From positions 1 through 57,746 of the forward strand of contig JAIRVB010000032.1 in the NCBI GenBank assembly GCA_031254105.1: a stretch of 57,746 bases of DNA, written 5' to 3'. This stretch comes from Chitinispirillales bacterium (GTDB lineage: Bacteria; Fibrobacterota; Chitinivibrionia; Chitinivibrionales; Chitinispirillaceae). Made by a program: the position numbers and the translations under genes. The notes beneath the pieces were generated by a model. That model saw only the letters and a program-made list of their open reading frames with translations, did no database searches and was not told the DNA's origin. This document shows positions 1 through 7,690 of this stretch, one piece after another; the first letter of the stretch is position 1, and each line of letters begins with the position of its first letter.

Positions 1-247
1 CTTATAAAAAACAGTTACTATAAACTATTCCATTTAATAAAACCGCGCCTGTGCAAATAGCGCCTCAATCTCTTTTTTGTGTGCGTAACCTTTTGGTGTC
101 AATAGTAAAATATATTTTGGCGGTGCATACATAAATACTTTTTTAAAATTATATTAGCGCGTTCGGTAACGAAAAAAGAAAAGTCTTTATGGCTTAATAA
201 CGGTGGAAGAATGAGTATCAACAAAAATGTACACGGTTTAACCATAA

Positions 248-622
248 ATAAAATATATTTTAAGAATAATCACCTTTTTAGCGCAATCTCTTGGTAAACA
301 TAATATACTGCTGTATGATGAAATAGAAAATGGGATAAATCCGGAACTAATTGAAAAGTTGGTGGATCATCTAGTAAACTCAAAAAAACAATTTTTTATC
401 ACAACTCACAGCCCCTTAGTATTAAATTACCTTGAAGATGATGTTGCAAAGAAATCAGTTCGCTTGCTGTATAAAACAAAAAACGGAGACACAAAATCGG
501 CATTATATTTTGATTATCCGGAAGCCGAAAAAAAGCTTGAGTTTTTAGGGCCTGGTGAGGTTTACACTGATACTTCCATATCAGACGCAGTTGATTACTT
601 TATTAACGAGGCAAATAAATGA
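248..622 (+). pseudogene. C-terminal remnant of an AAA_15/AAA_21-type ATPase
   Basis: Only the C-terminal part of an OLD-like or SMC-like ATPase is left. An open frame begins after the stop at 245-247. It reads a Walker B-like motif (ILLYDEIENGINP, about 305-343), then the switch-type motif FITTHSPLVLNYL, then a C-terminal tail ending in TGA at 620-622. The P-loop and the ABC-type signature expected several hundred residues earlier are absent, so the protein cannot bind ATP by itself. A TTG at 359 could start a short product, but I read this as a gene fragment. The stop overlaps the ATG of the next fragment (ATGA), showing the two once formed a translationally coupled operon. Such ATPases often serve in phage-defence pairs; that role is inference here. 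Confidence 0.6.
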
Positions 623-1003
623 TTGTTTTTGTAAGCGGAGAAGGTATAACTGATATCGGAAGAAGTAATTGCTATGGTGAATATAGTGGGTGGATTTAAA
701 TTTGGAGAATGCGGGCATGGTATTCCCATGCTGCCTAAAGCTTCATCTGAGGTTTGGCTTTTAAGTTCTATTTTAATATCTCACAAAATGAACGGAAGAC
801 ATTTGGAAGAGGTCAGGGATAGAGACTATTTGAAAGAAGAATTAAAAAAAAGGATAAGCAGTGAAAATTTAAACGACTTTAATTTTGCTTTTCCTGATAT
901 TTCAGATAATATATCCAGCTATCAACGTTTTAAACATGATTTAGATTCAGTTTTAAAGAAACTTGACTTGGATACTTCCATTCTTCATCTCAATTATTTT
1001 TAA
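619..1003 (+). pseudogene. Frameshifted remnant of the ATPase partner gene
   Basis: An ATG at 619 overlaps the ATPase stop and begins MIVFVSGEGITDIGR, the start seen in TOPRIM-like or DUF4276-like partners of AAA ATPases. This frame stops after about 26 residues. The sequence resumes in another frame from about 674 with FGECGHGIPMLPKASSEVW, resembling the conserved 'PM.PK..SE.WLL' stretch of the same kind of protein, and runs to the stop at 1003. The middle of the gene appears deleted as well as frameshifted. The family assignment is from memory of motifs only and is uncertain. With the preceding fragment it looks like a decayed two-gene defence or stress module. Confidence 0.45.
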
Positions 1004-1119
1004 AAACATAATAACTTTCACAAAAATTTGTCCATAAATAGATGGGCTGCATTTATATTTTGTAGAATATAAGTGAATTATATCAGATATCAGAAGTGAG
1101 AGATAATTATTGCAAATAC

Positions 1120-1138
1120 GGGTGAATCTTGTTCGCCC
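1120..1138 (+). promoter_or_regulatory. Hairpin in the fabF leader
   Basis: A 7-bp stem (GGGTGAA with TTCGCCC, one G-T pair) closes a 5-base loop. It ends about 10 bases before the GGGAG ribosome-binding site of fabF. It could tune translation initiation. No T-tract follows, so it is not a terminator. Confidence 0.35.
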
Positions 1139-1157
1139 CAACAACTCCGGGAGTACA

Positions 1158-2414
1158 ATGAGAGAGCTTAAGCGTGCGGTAGTGACAGGTCTTGGCGTAG
1201 TGTCGCCTTTGGGAAACAGCGTAGAGGAATTTTGGAACGCACTTAAACAGGGAAAGAGCGCGGCTGCGCCGATAACGAAGTTTGACTGTTCTCAGTTCAA
1301 AACCCGCTTTGCATGTGAGGTTAAGAATTTTGATCCTTCAATGTTTATGGATACAAAAGAGGCGCGCAGTCTCGATCTCTATTCTCAATACGCAATGGCT
1401 GCCGCTGTTCAGGCGTTTAACGATTCGGGTCTTAAAGACGCGCAAGACGATCCTTTCAGGCGCGGAGTTGTTTTTGCTTCCGGAGTCGGGGGGCTTCTCA
1501 CCCTTCAGGAGGAGATCTCTAAATACGCTCTTAGCGGCAAAAAACCGCGCTATTCCCCTTTTATGATCCCCAAGATGATTGCGAATATTGCTGCCGGCCA
1601 TATAGCGGTAAAATTTGATTTTCGAGGAGCGAACTACGGGACAGTATCCGCGTGCGCCTCCTCATCTCACGCTCTGATTGACGCGCTTAATTTGATAAGA
1701 CTTGGCGTTGTCGATGTAATAATTACCGGAGGATCGGAAGCGCCTGTAAATGATACCGGTTTGGGCGGTTTCTGCGCGCTGCGGGCTCTTTCGGAGAGAA
1801 ATGATGATCCAGCAACGGCGTCGCGTCCCTTTGATAGAGACCGCGATGGGTTCGTACTTGGCGAAGGCTCCGCCGCGCTTGTCATTGAGTCTCTTGACCA
1901 CGCGAGAAAGAGAGGCGCGCGCGTCTACGCGGAGGTAGCGGGAGGCGGAATGACTGCCGATGCTTATCACACAACTTTACCTCATCCCGATGGCCGCTCC
2001 GTCGAAAAAGCGATGGAGACCGCCCTTAATGACAGCGCAATTAATCCCGGGGAGGTTGACTATATAAATCTTCACGCCACCTCTACTCCCGCAGGCGATG
2101 GTCCGGAGCTTGGCGCGGTTCAAAGACTCTTTAAAAACTCCCTTGACAAACTGCATGTAAGCGGAACAAAGTCAATGACAGGCCATCTTCTCGGCGGGGC
2201 AGGAGCTCTTGAAGCTGCAGCCACGATTCTTTCAATATTTAATAATACTATACCGCCCACAATTAATACCGTTAATCTCGACCCTGCGCTTGACATTAAA
2301 GTAGATATTACTTTAGGCAAAGCGGTAGAAAAACAGATGAATGTAGCAATGAGCAATACATTTGGGTTCGGTGGACAGAATGCGAGTACGGTGTTTAAGA
2401 GAATTAATAGTTGA
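1158..2414 (+). CDS. fabF: 3-oxoacyl-[acyl-carrier-protein] synthase II
   Basis: Condensing enzyme of type II fatty-acid synthesis: it extends acyl-ACP with malonyl-ACP in the cytoplasm. The full-length thiolase fold is visible. The N-terminus is RAVVTGLGVVSPLG. The active-site Cys lies in SACASSSH (about residue 165), and the two catalytic His lie in NLHATSTPAGD and GTKSMTGHLLGG. The C-terminal glycine-rich motif is NTFGFGGQNAS. From the ATG at 1158 the protein is 418 residues, close to the roughly 413 of E. coli FabF. This start is preferred over the upstream in-frame codon at 1110 because GGGAG sits five bases before it and the family begins here. The gene stands alone; no acpP or other fab gene is adjacent. 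FabB or a polyketide-type KAS is less likely. Confidence 0.93.
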   Translation: MRELKRAVVTGLGVVSPLGNSVEEFWNALKQGKSAAAPITKFDCSQFKTRFACEVKNFDPSMFMDTKEARSLDLYSQYAMAAAVQAFNDSGLKDAQDDPFRRGVVFASGVGGLLTLQEEISKYALSGKKPRYSPFMIPKMIANIAAGHIAVKFDFRGANYGTVSACASSSHALIDALNLIRLGVVDVIITGGSEAPVNDTGLGGFCALRALSERNDDPATASRPFDRDRDGFVLGEGSAALVIESLDHARKRGARVYAEVAGGGMTADAYHTTLPHPDGRSVEKAMETALNDSAINPGEVDYINLHATSTPAGDGPELGAVQRLFKNSLDKLHVSGTKSMTGHLLGGAGALEAAATILSIFNNTIPPTINTVNLDPALDIKVDITLGKAVEKQMNVAMSNTFGFGGQNASTVFKRINS

Positions 2415-2488
2415 AACTGTTCTTTTAACTAACAGAGCCGGATTATCGCGTTATGAGTCTCTCTTCAATCACCCAAAAGACAAATGTG

Positions 2489-2547
2489 TAATGCAGAAAT
2501 AAAAAACATTATACAAAAAAACTATTTTGGTTTTTATTTCTGCATTA
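2489..2547. repeat. Dispersed inverted repeat, copy 1
   Basis: Two 17-bp perfect arms (TAATGCAGAAATAAAAA at 2489-2505 and its complement at 2531-2547) flank a 25-base A/T-rich spacer. It lies between the convergent fabF and XRE-regulator genes. The same arm word recurs at 16695-16827 and 49882-49970, and in degenerate form at 13294-13369. No other gene is visible in 2415-2720. Confidence 0.75.
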
Positions 2548-2720
2548 TGCGTTGATCAGCGAAATTACAGAGAATCATTTACACAAGCTGGATGGTTTTT
2601 CTGATTCACCTTTAAGCAACCCTTTTAACTAGTTATTTTTAGTAACAACTATGAGGGAGGCAAAGTTAAAACCAGCTCAGGCGAAAAGGAAGTGTAAAAT
2701 GTGTGTGTGTGAGAAAAATC

Positions 2721-3083
2721 TTACTTACGGATCTTCCGATTTTTTTGCACTGCAACAAGTGATTCTATCTGACTCAATATGAAATCCTGATACTCAGGTT
2801 CGAGTTCCTTAAAGAGATAGACAAATCTATGACCCTGCTGGGTGCCGGTCTCAGTTTCCTGAAGCATATCGCCTTTGCCGGTCCTCAGCCACTCCTCCGA
2901 AATACCATAGATTCCGCAGAGTACCTTAATCGTCTTTTCCGTAACTTTTTTCTTTCCGGTCTCAAGTCCGGTCAGATGTCCCTGTACAATACCAATCTTT
3001 TGGCCGAAGTCAATTTGTGTTAACTTGAGAGACTTCCTGAAGAACTTGATACGATCACCGATAGTAGTAGTCGTAGTTGGCAT
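2721..3083 (-). CDS. XRE-family helix-turn-helix regulator
   Basis: A 120-residue DNA-binding protein. Residues about 8-65 form a Cro/CI-type HTH: GDRIKFFRKSLKLTQIDFG, then a recognition-helix region IVQGHLTGLETGKK, then the end of the five-helix domain (ISEEWLRTGKGDML). That last segment matches the small phage-repressor-like regulators (ISEEWLxxGxG). The C-terminal half is a short charged helix probably used for dimerisation. It is transcribed away from the gene-poor stretch 3084-3407, which holds a candidate operator. Targets cannot be told from sequence. Confidence 0.8.
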   Translation of the reverse strand: MPTTTTTIGDRIKFFRKSLKLTQIDFGQKIGIVQGHLTGLETGKKKVTEKTIKVLCGIYGISEEWLRTGKGDMLQETETGTQQGHRFVYLFKELEPEYQDFILSQIESLVAVQKNRKIRK

Positions 3084-3111
3084 AAACCTTTCCCTTTTTT
3101 TGTATAGTGTT

Positions 3112-3153
3112 CAAGAGACAAGGTGTGTGAATAACGGCGAGGTGTGTCTCAAA
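3112..3153. promoter_or_regulatory. Candidate operator upstream of the XRE regulator
   Basis: About 30 bases upstream of the regulator start lie a GAGACA/TGTCTC inverted repeat and two direct copies of AGGTGTGTG (3121-3129) / GAGGTGTGT (3139-3147). Paired short repeats just upstream of an HTH gene suggest an autoregulatory operator. The rest of 3154-3407 is A/T-rich and shows no gene. Confidence 0.3.
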
Positions 3154-3407
3154 TATTATAAATATAGTAATTTTTTATACAGAACGCAAGAAAAATATCA
3201 AAAAAATATTCACTTTAATTTAACAGGGATCACCATATTATACCTTACACCCATCCCCTTAACCCTGTTTTGCGAATAATTCGCAGACCAGGAATAAACA
3301 TTAAATAATAATATAGTATAAAAAAGATACATTTTTCAACCTTTTTATTAAAAATTACAAAAAAAATATAATGGGGCTGATCAGATTAAAGATTGAATGT
3401 TGACTAT

Positions 3408-4283
3408 TCAGCTGTTAGTTTCAGCTTTTTGCCTGCCTCTCCATCTACAAACTATATAAGTCCTGAACCAGGGGAAGGTTAATAGTACAGCAAAAAACCA
3501 TAATACACCCCTGCACACCGATGTCCGGCCTTTGAGTTGAATTTCAAACTCAAGACATTCCTTCATAAACACGGGTTCCATTACAAAATCAATTCTTCGG
3601 CTGCGAAGTTCGAGTGCGCTGCGCGCGGCCGCAAAATAACCGCATAGTTTACCGAGTCTTGCCGGATTCTTAAGTCCCACCCTTACCCAAAATCTTAAAT
3701 CATCGAAAGTAATTATTTTTAAGGCGCCTGTTAAGAGCCTTTGCATCCACTTGAACGCTTTTTTTCTCCAAACCGTATCATTTATAAGCTTATAGTATTT
3801 GCTGTTTCTTATCTTCTCCCAGCGTCTTTTTAGTTTTTGAAAGAAACCGCTCTTTTTTTCAGATTCCTCTTCAAACGCAGGTTCATCAACACTTGGCGGC
3901 AACCCGTATGATTGACTTCCGGCATCTTCATCAGGATACTGCGGATGCTCCTCAAAGCCCTCATCCGCTCCCTGTTGAGTTGACATTTGCGGCAGAGTAT
4001 CCTCCGCCTCTTCTTCACCGGCCTCAAAATTTTCACCGTTCGGTTCGTCCCCTTTTTTTCGTTTCAGCTTTAAGCTAATGCAAAAAATTTTCCATGATAT
4101 GCCTTTTTTTGAGGAATAGACAAATTGGAAAACATTTTGGTGAATGTACGAAAGCCGGAATTCGGAATCAAGACGGCGTGGATTACGGCAGTTTACGTTT
4201 GCGCCAAAACGAATAGGGAGAATGATAAGTAAGATTACTAAAGAAAGCAGAGCCGAAAAGATCCAAAGAAGAATAGTCCACAT
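3408..4283 (-). CDS. DUF2953-like membrane protein
   Basis: A 291-residue protein with one strong N-terminal membrane segment (residues about 3-25, WTILLWIFSALLSLVILLII). An acidic, low-complexity linker (about 75-150) follows, then a basic C-terminal domain containing FDDLRFWVRVGLKNPARLG and a later segment with MEPVFMKECLEFEIQLKG. The layout (N-terminal helix, a domain comparing 'G..NPA..G..YG..' and a C-terminal hydrophobic stretch) resembles DUF2953 proteins of unknown function, known in Firmicutes as YtfI. The match is to pattern, not to a catalytic motif. It starts 10 bases after the stop of the 5-formyl-THF cyclo-ligase gene, so the two are probably co-transcribed. Confidence 0.55.
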   Translation of the reverse strand: MWTILLWIFSALLSLVILLIILPIRFGANVNCRNPRRLDSEFRLSYIHQNVFQFVYSSKKGISWKIFCISLKLKRKKGDEPNGENFEAGEEEAEDTLPQMSTQQGADEGFEEHPQYPDEDAGSQSYGLPPSVDEPAFEEESEKKSGFFQKLKRRWEKIRNSKYYKLINDTVWRKKAFKWMQRLLTGALKIITFDDLRFWVRVGLKNPARLGKLCGYFAAARSALELRSRRIDFVMEPVFMKECLEFEIQLKGRTSVCRGVLWFFAVLLTFPWFRTYIVCRWRGRQKAETNS

Positions 4284-4292
4284 ACGGGCCGC

Positions 4293-4952
4293 TCAATCCT
4301 GTCCTGCAAAGATGTTAATGTTTTGCGGCTGAATTGATTTCACCGTGAGTACTCCGCTTTCGGTAACCATCAGATCCATGGCCGCGTCATGGCTCTCTTT
4401 CGGTAAAGGATGATCGCTTACCTGACAATCAAAGGCGCATCCTATCAACTTCGCCCTGCCTTTTATCCCGCTCAAAAAATTATCATAAAAAGCGCGGCCT
4501 CTCCCAAGTCTGGTTCCATACATGTCAAAAGCGACTCCGGGACAGATACATACGCCTATACGTTCAACATCGATGTTGCCTTTTAATTTACTTTTTGGTT
4601 CGACAGTACCAAACGGCCCCGCTTCAATGTCTTCATTTAAATTCCAAACCTGAGCCGCGCCCATTCCTCCCGTTTCCCGGCAGTACGGAAGCGCGAGACC
4701 GCGGCCTGAGGCGAGTATCCCGCTCATCAAATCAAATGTATCCACTTCCGAACCGATGTTGCGATATGCCATGATCATATCGCAATCAGCGACAGCTGGC
4801 AGTGAAAGGATATGGGCGGTTATATCCGCGCTCTTCTTCTCGCGCATCCTTTCACCCAGGCCTTTTCTCAAGCCTGTGTAGAATGCTCTGAGCTCCCGTT
4901 TTTTTGCAATTAGTTTTGAATTTTGAATTCTGAATTCTGAATTATAAGACAT
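4293..4952 (-). CDS. 5-formyltetrahydrofolate cyclo-ligase (MTHFS)
   Basis: Converts 5-formyl-THF with ATP to 5,10-methenyl-THF in one-carbon metabolism. Family signatures are clear: KKRELRAFYTGLRKGL near the N-terminus, MAYRNIGSEVDT, the ATP/substrate motif PGVAFDMYGTRLGRGRAFYD and the C-terminal HDAAMDLMVTE. The length of 219 is normal for the family (about 180-220). The ATG at 4952 has AAGGA about 10 bases upstream and no good alternative in frame downstream. As a result the first dozen residues are encoded by an A/T-rich simple repeat (GAATTC-type words) that also litters the upstream intergenic region. This looks like repeat DNA captured as a new N-terminus. Confidence 0.88.
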   Translation of the reverse strand: MSYNSEFRIQNSKLIAKKRELRAFYTGLRKGLGERMREKKSADITAHILSLPAVADCDMIMAYRNIGSEVDTFDLMSGILASGRGLALPYCRETGGMGAAQVWNLNEDIEAGPFGTVEPKSKLKGNIDVERIGVCICPGVAFDMYGTRLGRGRAFYDNFLSGIKGRAKLIGCAFDCQVSDHPLPKESHDAAMDLMVTESGVLTVKSIQPQNINIFAGQD

Positions 4953-5182
4953 TAATTTTTGATCCTTAATTTTAAATTACAAGCCATGAAGTTTTGACCT
5001 TTGCGTCCTGAGTTCAGAATTCAAAATTTCTAATCCAAAATACGTATTATATGCTGAAAAATGCAATTTCATACTACATTTTAGAAGCATTAGTTATTTT
5101 GTTTCCACGAGTGTTTATTTCTAATTTTGATTTCCGAGTTCAGAACACAAAGAACGGAACTCATGTTTTATAATTCAAAATT
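4914..5182. repeat. GAATTC/CAAAATT word repeats between divergent genes
   Basis: Repeated short words (TTTTGAATT, CTGAATT, CAGAATTCAAAATT, ATTCAAAATT) occur at about 4914-4945, 5010-5032 and 5166-5182. They surround the start of the cyclo-ligase gene and the leader of rlmB. A related cluster is at 34337-34372. The stretch 4953-5200 holds no other gene and must carry both divergent promoters. Confidence 0.55.
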
Positions 5183-5200
5183 TACTTAAAAGAGTATAAC

Positions 5201-5968
5201 ATGAACGGTATTCAGGCAAAAGACATCCCCATTTTCGGAATCCATCCGGTAGAAGAGCTCCTCGCGCTCCGCAAACAGGATATTGAGCACGTCTATTTTG
5301 ATAAGGACAAAAAAAGTCAGGCGCTCTTTGAGCTTATACGCGCGTGCCGCAAAGAACGTCTCTCATATAATATGGTGCCGGAGATAAAGCTGAACGCTCT
5401 TACCGGAAACGCGAAACATCAGGGGGTCGCCGCGTTTTGCAGTGTGCGGCCTTATAATAATACGGATGACCTTACCAAAATTGTAGAGTTAAAACCCGCG
5501 CCGCTGTTCGTTGTGGCGGCGTCAATTGAAGACCCGGGGAATTTGGGCGCGATAATAAGGTCGTGCGTATGTCTTGGGGCTGACGCTCTTTTGCTTGAGC
5601 GTAAAAACACTGTTCCGCTTAACGCGTCGGTATCAAGAAGTTCTGCCGGAATGATCGAGCGGCTGTGTATTGTAAAGCCGCGAAATTTAGAAGGTCTTAT
5701 CGGGGAGTATGTACAAAAAGGCTTTTCAGTAGTGGGGGCTGATATGGAAAACGGTGTTGATCCAACACAAAACGATTTCACCCGTCCCACTATTCTTGTT
5801 ACCGGAGGGGAGCACCGGGGGATCCCTCCTTATTTACAAAAACTATGCGCAGGCACGATATCCATACCAATGAGTCCCAACGCTCAGTCTCTTAACGCTT
5901 CTGTGGCTGCCGCGTTGCTTTTGTATGAGTGCATGCGGCAGCGCGGCTTTCCAAACTCGTCACTTTAG
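5201..5968 (+). CDS. rlmB: TrmH-family 23S rRNA 2'-O-ribose methyltransferase
   Basis: SPOUT-class RNA methyltransferase using S-adenosylmethionine, most like RlmB, which methylates G2251 of 23S rRNA. The N-terminal substrate-binding domain starts IFGIHPVEELL and includes the KHQGVAAF motif typical of RlmB. The three SpoU motifs are all present: DPGNLGAIIRS, ILVTGGEHRGI and ISIPMSPNAQSLNASVAAAL. The length of 255 is close to the usual 245-260. Other TrmH-family members such as TsnR-like enzymes are possible, but the N-terminal domain favours RlmB. The 3' end overlaps the convergent gene at 5960 by nine bases. Confidence 0.85.
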   Translation: MNGIQAKDIPIFGIHPVEELLALRKQDIEHVYFDKDKKSQALFELIRACRKERLSYNMVPEIKLNALTGNAKHQGVAAFCSVRPYNNTDDLTKIVELKPAPLFVVAASIEDPGNLGAIIRSCVCLGADALLLERKNTVPLNASVSRSSAGMIERLCIVKPRNLEGLIGEYVQKGFSVVGADMENGVDPTQNDFTRPTILVTGGEHRGIPPYLQKLCAGTISIPMSPNAQSLNASVAAALLLYECMRQRGFPNSSL

Positions 5969-7468
5969 ATTGAAAAAATTGTCAATAGAATCCATAACAT
6001 CGTCTCCGGTGATTCCATCGTCACTCTCTATGTTTCCTGCCGCGGGCGCTGATGGCTGAGTAAACGCGGGCTGCTGAGGAGCTGCCTGAGACATAAGAGG
6101 CGCTTGGGCCGGCGGAAGCGGCGTAGGGAACGGCTGCGGCATTATGGGCGCCTGAGCCGACGGCTGGAGAGGCGGCTGCTGCATAATCGGCGGTTGTGCC
6201 TGAAACAGCGGTGGGGGAGGAGCCTGCGTCTGCGGCGGAAACTGCGGAGGCACAGGCTGCAAGTACTGTGGTCTATCCATGCAGATCGTCTCTGTGAACA
6301 CCTGGTCGTTATTTGTATCGGGCTGCACGTATTTTTGATCAACAACAAATTCTTCCTCATCAGCAATTTCCGACGCAGCGCCCGGCATCGCAGGCATATT
6401 ACTCTGAGCAGTCACCTCATTAATAGGAAAATCTCCGGTTTCCTTTTCTATCTGCTGTTCCTCAAATTGGGCGAATCCCGCTTCATATTCCTCAAAAGAC
6501 TGTTCCGCCCAGGAATCAACTTCATCAGGTTCAGACTGGGCGGCGGACTGTGCGATGGGAAGTTCAAACACCTCTTCATTATCCTGAGCCTGAGGTGCTG
6601 ATGGAGCGGAGGGTTGTGTTCCTGCCCCGGTTTCTTCAATGCGGTCAGCGGTTTTCCAGTAACCGTCAGGGTAGGGGAGCTGCTCAACAGCGGGAGTTTC
6701 AGACGCGGTTGAATAGATTGGCTGCGCTTGCGGCGCGCGAGATTCCTCAATACTCCCGAATGGTTCGTATCCGCTTGAAGCCTGTTCTGGGGAGCGTTCC
6801 TCATAATCAATAACCGGAACCTGAGGAGCGGCAGCCTGAGCCGACTGCGCTGCCGGCAAAGCTCCCAACTCTTCACGGGTTTCAAAAGATTTAAAATTTG
6901 CCTGTGGCTTTTCTTCCGCTTTTCCAAATTCAGCAGCTACGGGGGACTGCGCGGTTTCCTCAACACCGGGCCCCGGCTCCTTTTCGGGGAGGGGAACTAC
7001 TGTTTGTACCGGAGGAACATCGGGTATGACCATATTCTGAGAAACGGCTGCCCGCGCTGCCGCTGGAGCGTCCACTTCCGCTTTTTGGGCTCTGCGTTCC
7101 GGGTTTTCAAGTACTGCGATGTATTGGCTGATCTGCATATCCGCATATTTAGAGAAGAAAACATCAAGCAGATGCATGTTACTTCTGAACTGGCGGGTAA
7201 TCTCCCTGACCTTATCATTGAGGCCGCGCCTGAACATCTCCTCGCTTAAGGAGCCGCACCTGAAATTAGCGGAAATATTGTCGGCGTCGGCGATAAGCTC
7301 CCCAATAGAGAACATGATCTGCTCACGTTCATTTTTTTGCTTCTTGAGTTTCTTTTTACCGCCTAAACCGATAACAGCCCACAAAACGCAAGTTGCGATG
7401 AGCCCGGTGGCAAAACCGACTGCTAACGAGAGTATATTAACATTAAGACCCATTATGCTAATATCCAT
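5960..7468 (-). CDS. Membrane-anchored Pro/Gln/Ala-rich protein of unknown function
   Basis: I do not recognise a family. From the ATG at 7468 (preceded by AAAGGGA) the protein has 502 residues; an in-frame start at 7504 is less likely. Residues about 8-35 form one membrane helix (NILSLAVGFATGLIATCVLWAV), followed by a lysine-rich stop-transfer stretch. About 100 residues of predicted helix follow (GELIADADNISANFRCG onward). After that the protein is long, disordered and rich in Pro, Gln, Ala and Glu, with PPQ/APP runs near the C-terminus. The last segment (DDVMDSIDNFFNLK) is acidic. This looks like a scaffold or envelope-spanning tether. The gene overlaps the rlmB 3' end by nine bases on the opposite strand. 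Confidence 0.7.
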   Translation of the reverse strand: MDISIMGLNVNILSLAVGFATGLIATCVLWAVIGLGGKKKLKKQKNEREQIMFSIGELIADADNISANFRCGSLSEEMFRRGLNDKVREITRQFRSNMHLLDVFFSKYADMQISQYIAVLENPERRAQKAEVDAPAAARAAVSQNMVIPDVPPVQTVVPLPEKEPGPGVEETAQSPVAAEFGKAEEKPQANFKSFETREELGALPAAQSAQAAAPQVPVIDYEERSPEQASSGYEPFGSIEESRAPQAQPIYSTASETPAVEQLPYPDGYWKTADRIEETGAGTQPSAPSAPQAQDNEEVFELPIAQSAAQSEPDEVDSWAEQSFEEYEAGFAQFEEQQIEKETGDFPINEVTAQSNMPAMPGAASEIADEEEFVVDQKYVQPDTNNDQVFTETICMDRPQYLQPVPPQFPPQTQAPPPPLFQAQPPIMQQPPLQPSAQAPIMPQPFPTPLPPAQAPLMSQAAPQQPAFTQPSAPAAGNIESDDGITGDDVMDSIDNFFNLK

Positions 7469-7527
7469 TGCTGCGTTCCCTTTCTTAGCGCGCAAGCGGC
7501 GCAATAAATAACTGTTTTTTAGGAAAA

Positions 7528-7601
7528 GATTTTAGCAGCCAGTTTTCAGTAATGGAATTTTTGTATATCTTTCTTCCAACTGAAAACTGGCTGCTAAAAT
7601 C
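7528..7601. repeat. Perfect 23-bp inverted repeat
   Basis: Perfect 23-bp arms (7528-7550 and 7579-7601, core AGCAGCCAGTTTTCAG) enclose a 28-base spacer. The element lies about 90 bases past the end of the diguanylate cyclase gene and about 60 bases before the start of the next minus-strand gene. No T-tract follows on either strand, so a miniature mobile element or mRNA-stabilising hairpin fits better than a simple terminator. Confidence 0.7.
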
Positions 7602-7690
7602 TCCCAATAATACACATATATAAGTATAAGTATAGATTTCAGGACAAGCTGTGTCAAAGGTTTAAATATTGCGGCTTATCTCTTTGCCGG

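Noticed and set aside
2489-2547. Inverted repeat as a bidirectional intrinsic terminator for fabF and the XRE gene
   Set aside because: Arms are A/T-rich, the outer sides lack T-tracts, and the same element occurs where no terminator is needed, such as inside the efflux operon.
6030-6620. Plus-strand Arg-rich open frames opposite the Pro/Gln-rich gene
   Set aside because: They are antisense shadows of a low-complexity coding region and have no ribosome-binding sites.
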